A stretch of DNA of 27,472 bases from assembly GCA_002490775.1 (NCBI GenBank), contig DKUR01000069.1, forward strand, positions 2,429 to 29,900, given 5' to 3'. Of this stretch, positions 5,583 to 12,789 are shown one piece after another. Position 1 is the stretch's first letter. Every line of letters begins with the position of its first letter. The stretch comes from Lachnospiraceae bacterium UBA7199 (GTDB lineage: Bacteria; Bacillota; Clostridia; Lachnospirales; Lachnospiraceae). Position numbers and translations under genes: made by a program. The notes under the pieces are model-generated. The model saw only the letters and a program-made list of their open reading frames with translations, ran no database searches and was not told the origin of the DNA.

Positions 5583-6944
5583 TTAGGTACTTTCCTCATT
5601 ATTTTCCTGCTCATATATTTTGATAAGTTCTGCAGCAAAATGTTCTGCCAAAATGGTATAGCCATCCGGGTTGCAGTGTACCCCATCCGGCATATAGTTA
5701 TAAATAACTGCCGCATCATGGGTATCCAGCATATTGGAATTGTACAAATCAATCACCGGAATTTCATACTCTTTTGCAAGATATTTAATGGCATTCACCA
5801 AAATAATCTGGGGCAGCAAATAGTCTCTTTCCTTCTTTAACATATCATGAAGCACATTGGGCAAAGGCGTTGCAAATACAATTGTTGCATCAGGATAATC
5901 TGCTTTCAGTCCGCGCATCAGCTCGTCTAAATCTCCGATAAATGTATTTGGTTTCCGTTCCTTCACCGTTCCCAATTCTTCCTGTGTCAGGCAGAATCCG
6001 TCATTTGTACCTCCCATTACAATAATCAGATCCGTATCCTTAGGAATTTCTTTGTATCTGTCCACAAAGGCATTTTCCCAGTATCTTCCAATGGAAGAGC
6101 CTCCGATTCCAAGATTTGTCACGCTCTCGGCTCCTAAGATTTCCTTTAATTTCGCAGGGTAAGCATACTGTTGATAATCTTCCATATTTTCCAGATTAGA
6201 AGCCTGCGTAATGCTGTCACCCAGACAGGCAATGGAAATGTCTGAAAAATCATAGCTGCCGCTTTCTATCACGCTCTGGTCTGTGTCATTCTGCATCAGG
6301 GTTTCCATATAGGAACCCCTGATCTTTCTTTTATCAGCAAGCATGTTGCCTGATACAGACAGGATTTCACTATCTGACATGTCGCCCAATCCATTACCTG
6401 ATGCAGACATCTCCATATTTCCTGATACATCAGGACTTATATTCCCCGACACGTCCATTCCTTCATTTCCTGATACATCACCTGCATTGCCAGATACATC
6501 CACTTGGTTATTTCCCGATACGTCCACTAAAGAATTGCCGGATGCATCAGTTCCAGCATTCCCTGAAATATCCATTTCCATATTTCCTGACACGTCCATT
6601 TCTATAGGATTCATCAGGTCTATCCCTTCATTTCCAGACACATCTGATTCACCGTTCTCTTCCAAAAACAGCTCCTCTTCAAATTCAGACCAAAAATCCT
6701 CCTCTTCAAAATATGCCTTATTTTCCTCGATAAATGCTTCAATCGCCTCCTGATCTTTGGAAAGCTCACTGATCGTCACCTGCATGTCATTTACTTCAGC
6801 ACGCGCCTGTTCATATCTGGCCACACGCTCTTTTTCCCATTTTTGCGCTTCTATCTGCTTAAGCCCTTTGTCAATTCCCACTGCTGCAACCATAATCACC
6901 ATCATGGCAATCACCATAAGCAAAAACCTATTTATTTTTCCCAT
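5583..6944 (-). CDS. Membrane-anchored SGNH/GDSL hydrolase with SGN repeats
   Basis: 453 residues. An N-terminal membrane helix (about 7-23) is followed by a charged coiled-coil-like region (30-95), a low-complexity linker with 11 SGN repeats (101-200) and the hydrolase domain (236-445). The four SGNH blocks are intact: LGDSIT with Ser244, GIGGSS (Gly281), MGGTND with Asn314, and PDGVH with Asp420 and His423. Enzymes of this fold remove acyl or acetyl groups from glycans, lipids or peptidoglycan; the target here is unknown. The topology puts the catalytic domain outside the cell. The gene lies 18 bp after rlmB and overlaps the 5' region of the longest sigH frame, so it is operonic. It occupies the position of yacP in Bacillus. 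Confidence 0.88.
   Translation of the reverse strand: MGKINRFLLMVIAMMVIMVAAVGIDKGLKQIEAQKWEKERVARYEQARAEVNDMQVTISELSKDQEAIEAFIEENKAYFEEEDFWSEFEEELFLEENGESDVSGNEGIDLMNPIEMDVSGNMEMDISGNAGTDASGNSLVDVSGNNQVDVSGNAGDVSGNEGMDVSGNISPDVSGNMEMSASGNGLGDMSDSEILSVSGNMLADKRKIRGSYMETLMQNDTDQSVIESGSYDFSDISIACLGDSITQASNLENMEDYQQYAYPAKLKEILGAESVTNLGIGGSSIGRYWENAFVDRYKEIPKDTDLIIVMGGTNDGFCLTQEELGTVKERKPNTFIGDLDELMRGLKADYPDATIVFATPLPNVLHDMLKKERDYLLPQIILVNAIKYLAKEYEIPVIDLYNSNMLDTHDAAVIYNYMPDGVHCNPDGYTILAEHFAAELIKIYEQENNEEST
6345..6644 (-). repeat. In-frame SGN pentapeptide repeats within the SGNH hydrolase gene
   Basis: Eleven copies of the pentapeptide (D/S)-(V/I/A/M)-S-G-N spread over residues 101-200 with spacers of one to ten residues, plus a decayed copy (DMSDS). 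The DNA copies differ at third positions (tttcctgatac, tttcccgatac, attgccagata on the plus strand). The array is therefore old and selected at protein level, though similarity is high enough for slippage. Such repeats form flexible stalks. Confidence 0.85.
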
Positions 6945-6962
6945 TTTAAGTCATTCACCTGC

Positions 6963-7718
6963 CTATCCAAGCCTTTGCCGGACAATTTCATATGCCAGTA
7001 CACCTGCTGCCACAGAAGCATTCAACGAATCTATATCTCCCTGCATGGGTATGGCAGCCGCCATATCACATTTTTCCTTTACAAGCCTGCCTACTCCTTC
7101 TCCTTCATTACCGATCACAAGGCCGATGGCTCCCGTTAAATTCAGGTCATACATTCTTGTCCCATTCATATCGGCACACACAAACCAAAGTCCCCTGCCT
7201 TTCAGCTCCTCTATGGTAGCAGTAAGGTTAGTCACTTTCGCCACAGGGGTATAATTCAAGGCGCCTGCTGACGTTTTCGCCACAGTAGCAGTAAGACCTG
7301 CCGCCCGGTTTTTAGGAATAATCACCCCATGCGCGCCTGCAAGATTTGCCGTACGGATAATTGCTCCTAAGTTATGGGGATCCTCTATATTGTCCAGCAG
7401 AATCAAAAAAGGCGGTTCTCCTCTTTTGGCGGCAAGGCGGAACATGTCCTCAATCTCTGCATATTCATAAGCTGCTGCACATGCAATAACGCCCTGATGT
7501 TTTCCGGTTTCTGACATCTGGTCAAGCCGCTCCTTAGGCACATACTTAATCTGCACATTCTGTTTTCTTGCCTGTCTTTTGATCGTCAAAACAGGCCCGT
7601 CCTGACAGCCATCCAGTATGTACACCCTGTCAATAGGCTTCCCTGCGCGAAAGGCTTCTATTACAGCATTTCTGCCCTCTATGGTAAATTCATTTGTTTC
7701 CCTTTTTTTCTCTTCCAC
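6963..7718 (-). CDS. rlmB: 23S rRNA 2'-O-methyltransferase RlmB (TrmH/SpoU family)
   Basis: 251 residues with a GTG start at 7718 and AAAGG 9 bases upstream. RlmB methylates a conserved guanosine in domain V of 23S rRNA. The N-terminal substrate-binding domain (FTIEGRNAVIEAFRAGKPI) and the SpoU catalytic domain with its deep trefoil knot are present: motif 1 LDNIEDPHNLGAIIRTA, motif 2 GLVIGNEGEGV, motif 3 IPMQGDIDSLNASVAAGV. Length is normal for the family. The gene lies 44 bp after mrnC and 18 bp before the SGNH gene, in the conserved cysS-mrnC-rlmB order. Confidence 0.94.
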   Translation of the reverse strand: MEEKKRETNEFTIEGRNAVIEAFRAGKPIDRVYILDGCQDGPVLTIKRQARKQNVQIKYVPKERLDQMSETGKHQGVIACAAAYEYAEIEDMFRLAAKRGEPPFLILLDNIEDPHNLGAIIRTANLAGAHGVIIPKNRAAGLTATVAKTSAGALNYTPVAKVTNLTATIEELKGRGLWFVCADMNGTRMYDLNLTGAIGLVIGNEGEGVGRLVKEKCDMAAAIPMQGDIDSLNASVAAGVLAYEIVRQRLG

Positions 7719-7762
7719 TTTTTAAATCCTTTCCCATTTAACCTTATTCCTATAAATTCTTT

Positions 7763-8197
7763 TCATGCCTCCTGCTTATGTAAACCAATTTGAATCAATT
7801 CTAATATCCTCTCCATTTGATCTGTCAAATAAAGATATCCCACCAAAGCCTCTAAACCGGTGGCTTTTTTGTATTCCCCCGGAGCTGCATTTTTCGCCAT
7901 AGTATAAGGTTTTGCATTTTTCCCCCGTTTATACACTGCAAGCTCGTCCTGGTTAAGCTGATCCATGATTTCTTCAATAAAAAGTGCCTGTGCAGGTGCT
8001 TTCACATACTTTACGGTACGCAAATGCAGTTTATTTGGTGATGCATTCCCTTTTTCCACCACTATCGTACGGAAAATCAGATCATAAACTGCATCACCAA
8101 TGTACGCAAGCGTAAGAGGTGAATATGTCCTGATATCCACCTCTTTTAAGTCAAAACTTTTTTTGATTAAGTTTAATAAACTTACGCCCTCTTCCAT
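7763..8197 (-). CDS. mrnC: Mini-ribonuclease III
   Basis: 144 residues, the usual length for this single-domain RNase III that matures the ends of 23S rRNA precursor in Firmicutes. The nuclease signature is visible: SPLTLAYIGDAVYDL with the catalytic Asp35, the KAPAQALF segment, and the second acidic motif in KKATGLEALVGYLYL. There is no double-stranded RNA-binding domain, as expected. ATG 8197 has AAGGAG 5 bases upstream and overlaps the last 16 bp of cysS, so the two are coupled. Confidence 0.95.
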   Translation of the reverse strand: MEEGVSLLNLIKKSFDLKEVDIRTYSPLTLAYIGDAVYDLIFRTIVVEKGNASPNKLHLRTVKYVKAPAQALFIEEIMDQLNQDELAVYKRGKNAKPYTMAKNAAPGEYKKATGLEALVGYLYLTDQMERILELIQIGLHKQEA

Positions 8198-9591
8198 TTC
8201 ACTCCTTCGCGGGTATCTTCAAGAATAATCCCTTTGCTTAAAAGCTCATTTCTGATTTCATCGGCGCGCTGGAAGTTTTTCTCCTTCCTTGCTGCCTGAC
8301 GCTCCTTGATCAATGCCTCAATGTCACTATCTAACATTTCCTGCTTTTTCTCAACAATCAACCCACAGATATCCGAAAGCATCACCAGTTCTTCTTTCAG
8401 AAAGTTTAAATATTCCCTGCTGCTGCCTGCATCTGTATTGGTATTAACAAATTTTACCAAATCGAAAATAGCAGCAATTGCATCAGCAGTGTTGAAATCA
8501 TCATCCATTGCCTCATCAAATTTTGCAATAAAGCCTTCCGCTTCCTCCGCCAGCTTCTTTTCCTCATCACTCATTGTATCAGATGCTGCATTTTCAAGCA
8601 AATAATTTAAATTGCTGACGCTGGTTACAATCCTCTCATACCCGTTTCCTGCCGCATCCATAAGCTCTGCACTGAAGTTTAAAGGACTTCTGTAATGTGC
8701 TGAAAGCATAAAGAACCGCAGCACCTGGGGATCATACTTTTGAAGAATATCTCTTACAGTAAAGAAGTTTCCTGCCGACTTTGACATTTTTCTATTGTCT
8801 ATATTCAGGAACGCATTATGCATCCAGTATTTTGCAAAAGGTTTGCCATTGGCAGCTTCAGACTGTGCAATTTCATTTTCGTGATGAGGGAAAATCAAGT
8901 CTTCTCCTCCTGCATGAATATCAATTTCGTCCCCCAGATAACGCTTGCTCATAACAGAACATTCAATATGCCATCCGGGACGCCCGTCACACCAGGGTGA
9001 CTCCCAATAAGGCTCCCCATCCTTCTTCGGTTTCCAAAGCACAAAATCAAGGGAATCTTCCTTCTGATCTTCACCGCTTACCAAAAGGGAACGGTTTCCT
9101 CCCTGAAGGTCGTCAATGTTTTTATGGGAAAGCTTTCCATATCCTTTAAAGCTTCTGGTTCTGTAATAAACCGTTCCGTCCTCTGCTACATAGGCATGCC
9201 CCTTTTCGATCAGAGTGCCAATCATGTCCAGCATACCGCAGATCTCCTGGGTAGCTTTTGGATGTGTGGTGGCTTCCTTCACATTAAGAGCCTGCATATC
9301 CTTTTTACACTCCGCAATATAGCGTTCAGAAATAACAGATGCTTCCACGCCTTCCTCAATGGCTTTTTTAATGATCTTATCATCCACATCCGTAAAATTA
9401 GATACAAAGTTCACTTCATATCCTTTATGTTCCATGTATCTTCTGACTGTATCAAATACAATCATGGGACGTGCATTTCCGATATGGATCAAATTATATA
9501 CGGTAGGTCCGCATACATACATTTTTACTTTGCCTTCTTCTAAAGGTTCAAACTCTTCTTTCCGTTTAGATAGTGTGTTGTAAATTTTCAT
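8182..9591 (-). CDS. cysS: Cysteinyl-tRNA synthetase
   Basis: 469 residues, standard class I synthetase length. It charges tRNA-Cys using ATP. The HIGH-type motif is HIGN at 36-39 and KMSKS is at 268-272 (NRKMSKSAGNFF). The zinc ligands that select cysteine are in place: Cys27, Cys211, His236 and Glu240 (FPHHENE). ATG 9591 has AAGGAG 6 bases upstream. It is 13 bp after cysE, and both are controlled by the Cys-specific T-box leader upstream, so uncharged tRNA-Cys should induce both cysteine synthesis and charging. Confidence 0.97.
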   Translation of the reverse strand: MKIYNTLSKRKEEFEPLEEGKVKMYVCGPTVYNLIHIGNARPMIVFDTVRRYMEHKGYEVNFVSNFTDVDDKIIKKAIEEGVEASVISERYIAECKKDMQALNVKEATTHPKATQEICGMLDMIGTLIEKGHAYVAEDGTVYYRTRSFKGYGKLSHKNIDDLQGGNRSLLVSGEDQKEDSLDFVLWKPKKDGEPYWESPWCDGRPGWHIECSVMSKRYLGDEIDIHAGGEDLIFPHHENEIAQSEAANGKPFAKYWMHNAFLNIDNRKMSKSAGNFFTVRDILQKYDPQVLRFFMLSAHYRSPLNFSAELMDAAGNGYERIVTSVSNLNYLLENAASDTMSDEEKKLAEEAEGFIAKFDEAMDDDFNTADAIAAIFDLVKFVNTNTDAGSSREYLNFLKEELVMLSDICGLIVEKKQEMLDSDIEALIKERQAARKEKNFQRADEIRNELLSKGIILEDTREGVKWKRA

Positions 9592-9604
9592 TGTAATCTC
9601 CTTT

Positions 9605-10273
9605 TCATCTGTCTCTTTTTATCTCGCGTAATTCTCTTTCCAAATCAATGATCCGGTTAGTCAGTTCTGCATTGGCACGATGCAGGCTGGTCAGGTCTTC
9701 CATAATAGGATCAGGTAACCCTACCTGATCTAGTTCCTCCTGGGGCAGCGTCTTGTTGTTGCGTTTTACTACCCGCCCCGGCACCCCTACCACCGTAGAG
9801 TTGGGAGGCACCTCCTCAAGAACCACACTTCCGGCTCCTATCTTAGAATTATCCCCAATTGTAAAGGAACCTAATACCTTGGCTCCGGCACTGATCATCA
9901 CATTGTTTCCTATGGTAGGATGTCTCTTTCCCTGCTCTTTGCCCGTACCGCCAAGGGTTACCCCCTGATACAGAGTCACATTGTCTCCTATAATAGTAGT
10001 TTCACCTATAATAACACCATTTCCATGATCAATGAAAAATCCACTGCCAATCTGCGCACCGGGATGAATCTCAATCCCCGTCTTTCTTGCTCCACGCTGG
10101 GAAACCCACCTTGCAAGAAAATAATGCTTGTTCAGGTACAGCTTATGGGCAGTGCGGTAATGCATCATCACTTTAAAACTTGGATAAAGAAAAACCTCCA
10201 TTGCCGAATGAATTGCCGGATCTCTCTGCCGGATAATCGCAACTTCCTCTTTTATTCTTTTTACAAATCCCAC
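9605..10273 (-). CDS. cysE: Serine O-acetyltransferase
   Basis: 222 residues from GTG 10273. It makes O-acetylserine from serine and acetyl-CoA, the first step of cysteine synthesis. The N-terminal helical region (VGFVKRIKEEVAIIRQRDPA) is followed by the left-handed beta helix of hexapeptide repeats with the catalytic loop DHGNGVIIGE and TLYQGVTLGGTGK, and a short coiled C-terminal tail. I chose the GTG because it carries AAAGGAG 7 bases upstream and because conserved CysE homology begins there. The longer frame to ATG 10339 adds 22 residues whose first ten come from the dispersed 43-bp repeat, with no properly spaced ribosome binding site. First gene of the T-box operon. Confidence 0.93.
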   Translation of the reverse strand: MGFVKRIKEEVAIIRQRDPAIHSAMEVFLYPSFKVMMHYRTAHKLYLNKHYFLARWVSQRGARKTGIEIHPGAQIGSGFFIDHGNGVIIGETTIIGDNVTLYQGVTLGGTGKEQGKRHPTIGNNVMISAGAKVLGSFTIGDNSKIGAGSVVLEEVPPNSTVVGVPGRVVKRNNKTLPQEELDQVGLPDPIMEDLTSLHRANAELTNRIIDLERELREIKRDR

Positions 10274-10307
10274 TTCATTACTCCTTTGATCCGAATATCT
10301 AAACAAG

Positions 10308-10350
10308 TCAAACAACGAATGCCAGGTTTTACCAGCCATCCTTATGTTAA
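10308..10350 (-). repeat. 43-bp dispersed repeat, copy 1
   Basis: On the minus strand it starts TTAACATAAGGATGGCTGG and ends CATTCGTTGTTTGA. It matches copy 2 at 37/43 and copy 3 at 37/43 positions by eye. The inner part is an imperfect hairpin (GGATG ... CATTC). The element directly follows the T run of the T-box terminator and lies between it and the cysE ribosome binding site. Its internal ATG creates a spurious N-terminal extension of cysE. Confidence 0.8.
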
Positions 10351-10696
10351 AAAAAGGATAACTTCATTCCCTAGAGACGAAGTTATCCGCGGTTCCACTC
10401 TACTAAAGGCTGCTGCCTTCACTCATTGCACGTAACGTGTGAATACGTGTTCTGCTACTAAATACCCTGTGCTATCGGCATTCCCATTCACAAAACCTGC
10501 TCCCGGATGCACTTCTATTACCTGTTTACAGGAATGCTTTCAGCCGGCGGCATTCCTTCTCTAAACAACGGATGCCAGGCTTTGCCAGCCATCCTTATGC
10601 TAAGTAAACGCCTGCATTTTACATGCAGCAGTAATATACTCTCTCCGTTCTTTGCATTTTTTATTATCTTTGTTTATTCATCGGAAATCTATTTAC
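10349..10696 (-). promoter_or_regulatory. T-box leader, cysteine-specific, controlling cysE-cysS
   Basis: The minus-strand leader has the hallmark T-box sequence TGGAACCGCGG (10387-10397). This overlaps the 5' arm of a terminator: 10-bp stem GGATAACTTC/GAAGTTATCC (10356-10365 with 10379-10388) followed by seven T. The two pairings are mutually exclusive, as in classic T-box attenuation. Stem I begins near GGAGAGAGTA (about 10640). The likely specifier is TGC at 10509-10511, in the context GAAGTGCA, encoding cysteine, which agrees with the genes controlled. A copy of the 43-bp repeat is embedded in the 5' side of Stem I. Uncharged tRNA-Cys should stabilise the antiterminator. Confidence 0.9.
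10561..10603 (-). repeat. 43-bp dispersed repeat, copy 2, inside the T-box Stem I
   Basis: On the minus strand it runs from TTAGCATAAGGATGGC to CATCCGTTGTTTAG and matches copy 3 at 39/43 positions. It lies between the segment GCGTTTAC and the hairpin GGAATGC...GCATTCC; GTTTAC can pair with GTAAAC beyond that hairpin. The element therefore appears as an extra arm inside Stem I, not as part of the T-box core. Confidence 0.75.
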
Positions 10697-10702
10697 ATTA
10701 TC

Positions 10703-10731
10703 AGCATATGCAAAAGTACCTGTTTTGTCAA
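10703..10731 (-). promoter_or_regulatory. Promoter of the cysE operon
   Basis: Perfect -35 TTGACA (10726-10731), 17-bp spacer and -10 TATGCT (10703-10708) on the minus strand. Predicted transcription start is near 10696, giving a leader of about 420 bases before the cysE GTG, of which the T-box takes most. The -35 lies 22 bp beyond the stop of the upstream ATPase gene. Confidence 0.8.
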
Positions 10732-10752
10732 CCGTTTTCTCTAAAATGAAGG

Positions 10753-12078
10753 TTAGTATCCTTCCAGTAAAAAATCTGTCAACTTCACAATTTTTATGCC
10801 ATCTTGCGTTACAGGGTTATCACATTCTCCGGCAAGAACCACCTTTTCATAGTTATCACGGATCTTTTGAAGCGGTTCCAATTCTCTTTTTCTAGTCAAT
10901 GGATCATTCATAGACTCCGTTACCTGAAAATATATTTTTTCTTTTGCATTGGCAGCTATGAAATCAACTTCTTTATCGCCAATCTTACCTATCGCCACAT
11001 CATAACCTTTCCTAAGCAGCTCAAAATAAACAATATTTTCAATACAATGTCCTGTATCTATATCACGAAAACCTAACAGATAATTTCTTAAACCAATATC
11101 TACGATATAGTATTTTCCCAATGTTCTAAGATATTCTTTTCCTTTAATATCAAAGCGTTTAATTTCATAGAAAATATAAGACTCCAGCAGTGCTCCCACA
11201 TATGCCTGTATTGTCTGCACTGCCGGTCTTCCATTTCTCCTGTCTATATCAATTAGTTGTGCGTCAATCAACGTATTTCCAATAGAAGTGATGGATGTAT
11301 TATTACCAATATTATCTGCAAGGAACATAATAATTTTACGCAAAAGCTCGGCATCAGTTATTTGTCTTCTGCCGCGCCGCTTTTCCCTTTCCAGAATATC
11401 ACGCATTACTACTGATGAATAAATCCCATCTAACAATGCAAATACTTTATCCGTGTCAAGGCCAATATCTACAATGCCCGGCATACCGCCAAACTTCATA
11501 TAGGATTCAAAGAGTTCCTTTGTATCATAATTTTCGCCCTCTGCATCATAAATACGTTTGCGAAGCTCTCCGGCAGGACCTTTTTTCTCTTTCACTTCAT
11601 ATTCATGAAAATCAAGAAATTCTTTAAAGGATAAAGGCAGCATTTTTATCTCAACAAAGCGTCCCGCCAGATAAGTAGCATATTCTGAAGAAAGCAAATA
11701 TGCATTAGAGCCTGTGACATAAATATCACAGTCAAAATCCACTCGGAATGAATTTATGGCATCCTGCCAATCTGGAATACGTTGAATTTCATCAAAAAAT
11801 AAATATGTTCTCATAGCACCAGTCATCCGCTGCTTTACATACTGGTATATCTCTACAGCAGTCATCTTCTGGAATTCAATGGACTCAAAATTCATCTGAA
11901 TAATCTGTTCTGGCTCCACTCCATTATCCTGTAAGTACTGAACCATTAATTTCATCAAACTTGATTTACCGCTACGACGAATTCCTGTGATAACCTTAAC
12001 TAATTCTGTATCTTTAAAGGCTATCAATTTTTTCAAATACAAATCACGTTTTTTAAGTTGCACTTCTTTTTTTAGCAT
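10753..12078 (-). CDS. AAA-type ATPase with DUF4143 C-terminal domain
   Basis: 441 residues. The N-terminal AAA_14 domain has Walker A GIRRSGKSS (32-40), Walker B YLFFDE (92-97) and sensor-like VTGSNAYLL (121-129). The C-terminal DUF4143 part ends with GKIGDKEVDFIAAN and IYFQVTESM, the pattern of a degenerate PD-(D/E)xK fold. The family is widespread, often mobile and of unsettled role. ATG 12078 has GAGGTGG 6 bases upstream. The gene is monocistronic, preceded by a strong inverted repeat (12098-12138) that may be its operator, and ends 22 bp before the cysE promoter. It interrupts the usual surroundings of cysE and ispF, consistent with insertion as cargo. Confidence 0.9.
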   Translation of the reverse strand: MLKKEVQLKKRDLYLKKLIAFKDTELVKVITGIRRSGKSSLMKLMVQYLQDNGVEPEQIIQMNFESIEFQKMTAVEIYQYVKQRMTGAMRTYLFFDEIQRIPDWQDAINSFRVDFDCDIYVTGSNAYLLSSEYATYLAGRFVEIKMLPLSFKEFLDFHEYEVKEKKGPAGELRKRIYDAEGENYDTKELFESYMKFGGMPGIVDIGLDTDKVFALLDGIYSSVVMRDILEREKRRGRRQITDAELLRKIIMFLADNIGNNTSITSIGNTLIDAQLIDIDRRNGRPAVQTIQAYVGALLESYIFYEIKRFDIKGKEYLRTLGKYYIVDIGLRNYLLGFRDIDTGHCIENIVYFELLRKGYDVAIGKIGDKEVDFIAANAKEKIYFQVTESMNDPLTRKRELEPLQKIRDNYEKVVLAGECDNPVTQDGIKIVKLTDFLLEGY

Positions 12079-12097
12079 AAGGCCACCTCAAAATTTA

Positions 12098-12138
12098 TGA
12101 TAACACAAACTTGTATTTTTTAAAAGTTTGTGTTATCA
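12098..12138 (-). promoter_or_regulatory. 15-bp perfect inverted repeat upstream of the ATPase gene
   Basis: Arms TGATAACACAAACTT (12098-12112) and its exact complement (12124-12138) flank 11 bases. It lies between the ispF stop and the ATPase start, 19 bases before the ATG. There is no good T run on either strand, so it fits an operator better than a terminator. A possible -35 (TTGATA, reading from the arm edge) and a weak -10 overlap it. It may mediate autoregulation. Confidence 0.6.
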
Positions 12139-12152
12139 ATGTGGAAAAACTT

Positions 12153-12710
12153 TTATTCTATCAAACCGTTTTCTCTATTTGGACACCCTTTGCACCCTGC
12201 ACATCCCCGATTGGTCACATCTTCACTGCTTAAATTCACCGGACTTGTAAGCAGACAGACTGCCTGAGAGGAAATTCCCTCTCCGCTGCCGGTAAATCCA
12301 AGCCCCTCTTCTGTTGTAGCTTTTACATTTACCTGCTCTATGGTAATCCCCAGCGCATCTGCAATATTTTTTCTCATAGAATCAATATAAGGCCTCATTT
12401 TGGGTGCCTGCGCAATGATAGTTGCATCAATATTTTCAATCAAAAACAAATTTTCCTCCAACAGCTTCCTTACATGTTCCAAAAGTCTGATTGAGGAAAT
12501 TCCCTTATAAGCAGGATCGGTATCCGGAAAATGCTTTCCGATATCTCCCAGCGCTGCCGCTCCCAAAAGAGCGTCCATAACCGCATGCAAAAGTACATCA
12601 GCATCCGAATGACCTAGCAGCCCCTTTTCATAGGGAATCTCCACGCCTCCAATAACCAGCTTCCTGTTCTCAACCAATTTGTGTACATCATATCCCATTC
12701 CAATTCTCAT
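12153..12710 (-). CDS. ispF: 2-C-methyl-D-erythritol 2,4-cyclodiphosphate synthase
   Basis: 185 residues. IspF makes the cyclic diphosphate intermediate of the non-mevalonate isoprenoid pathway. Metal ligands Asp8 and His10 (GYDVH) and His42-type position (GHSDADVLLHAVMDALLGA), the conserved DIGKHFPDTD and the C-terminal KATTEEGLGFTGSGEGI are all present. Family members are usually near 158 residues; here about 25 more follow, containing CAGCKGCPN, a CxxCxxC cluster. GGAGGAAAGG lies upstream of the ATG. It follows the HExxH gene after a hairpin and may share its transcript. Confidence 0.95.
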   Translation of the reverse strand: MRIGMGYDVHKLVENRKLVIGGVEIPYEKGLLGHSDADVLLHAVMDALLGAAALGDIGKHFPDTDPAYKGISSIRLLEHVRKLLEENLFLIENIDATIIAQAPKMRPYIDSMRKNIADALGITIEQVNVKATTEEGLGFTGSGEGISSQAVCLLTSPVNLSSEDVTNRGCAGCKGCPNRENGLIE

Positions 12711-12764
12711 TTTTCTTCAACCTTTCCTCCATTCTGAAGCGTTTTACGCTGAGGAGACGGGCAA

Positions 12765-12789
12765 AATGTTGAAAAATTCTTTCAACATT
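12765..12789 (-). terminator. Hairpin after the HExxH gene, weak terminator
   Basis: AATGTTGAAA (12765-12774) pairs perfectly with TTTCAACATT (12780-12789) around a 5-base loop, overlapping the stop codon of the metalloprotease-like gene. On the minus strand only TTG follows the stem, so termination would be weak; partial attenuation or mRNA 3'-end stabilisation before ispF is equally possible. Confidence 0.45.

Noticed and set aside
6343..6753. Plus-strand frame with repeated FPDTS peptides
   Set aside because: It is the reverse complement of the SGN repeat region; the repeat arises from the sense-strand repeats.
10308..10350. Repeat as a conserved peptide gene (MAGKAWHPLF)
   Set aside because: Copy 3 stops after five codons and the AAGG lies directly against the ATG in all copies, so translation is unlikely.
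10308..10603. The 43-bp repeats as a CRISPR array
   Set aside because: Only two local copies, separated by 210 bases of T-box leader with no regular spacers, and no cas genes.
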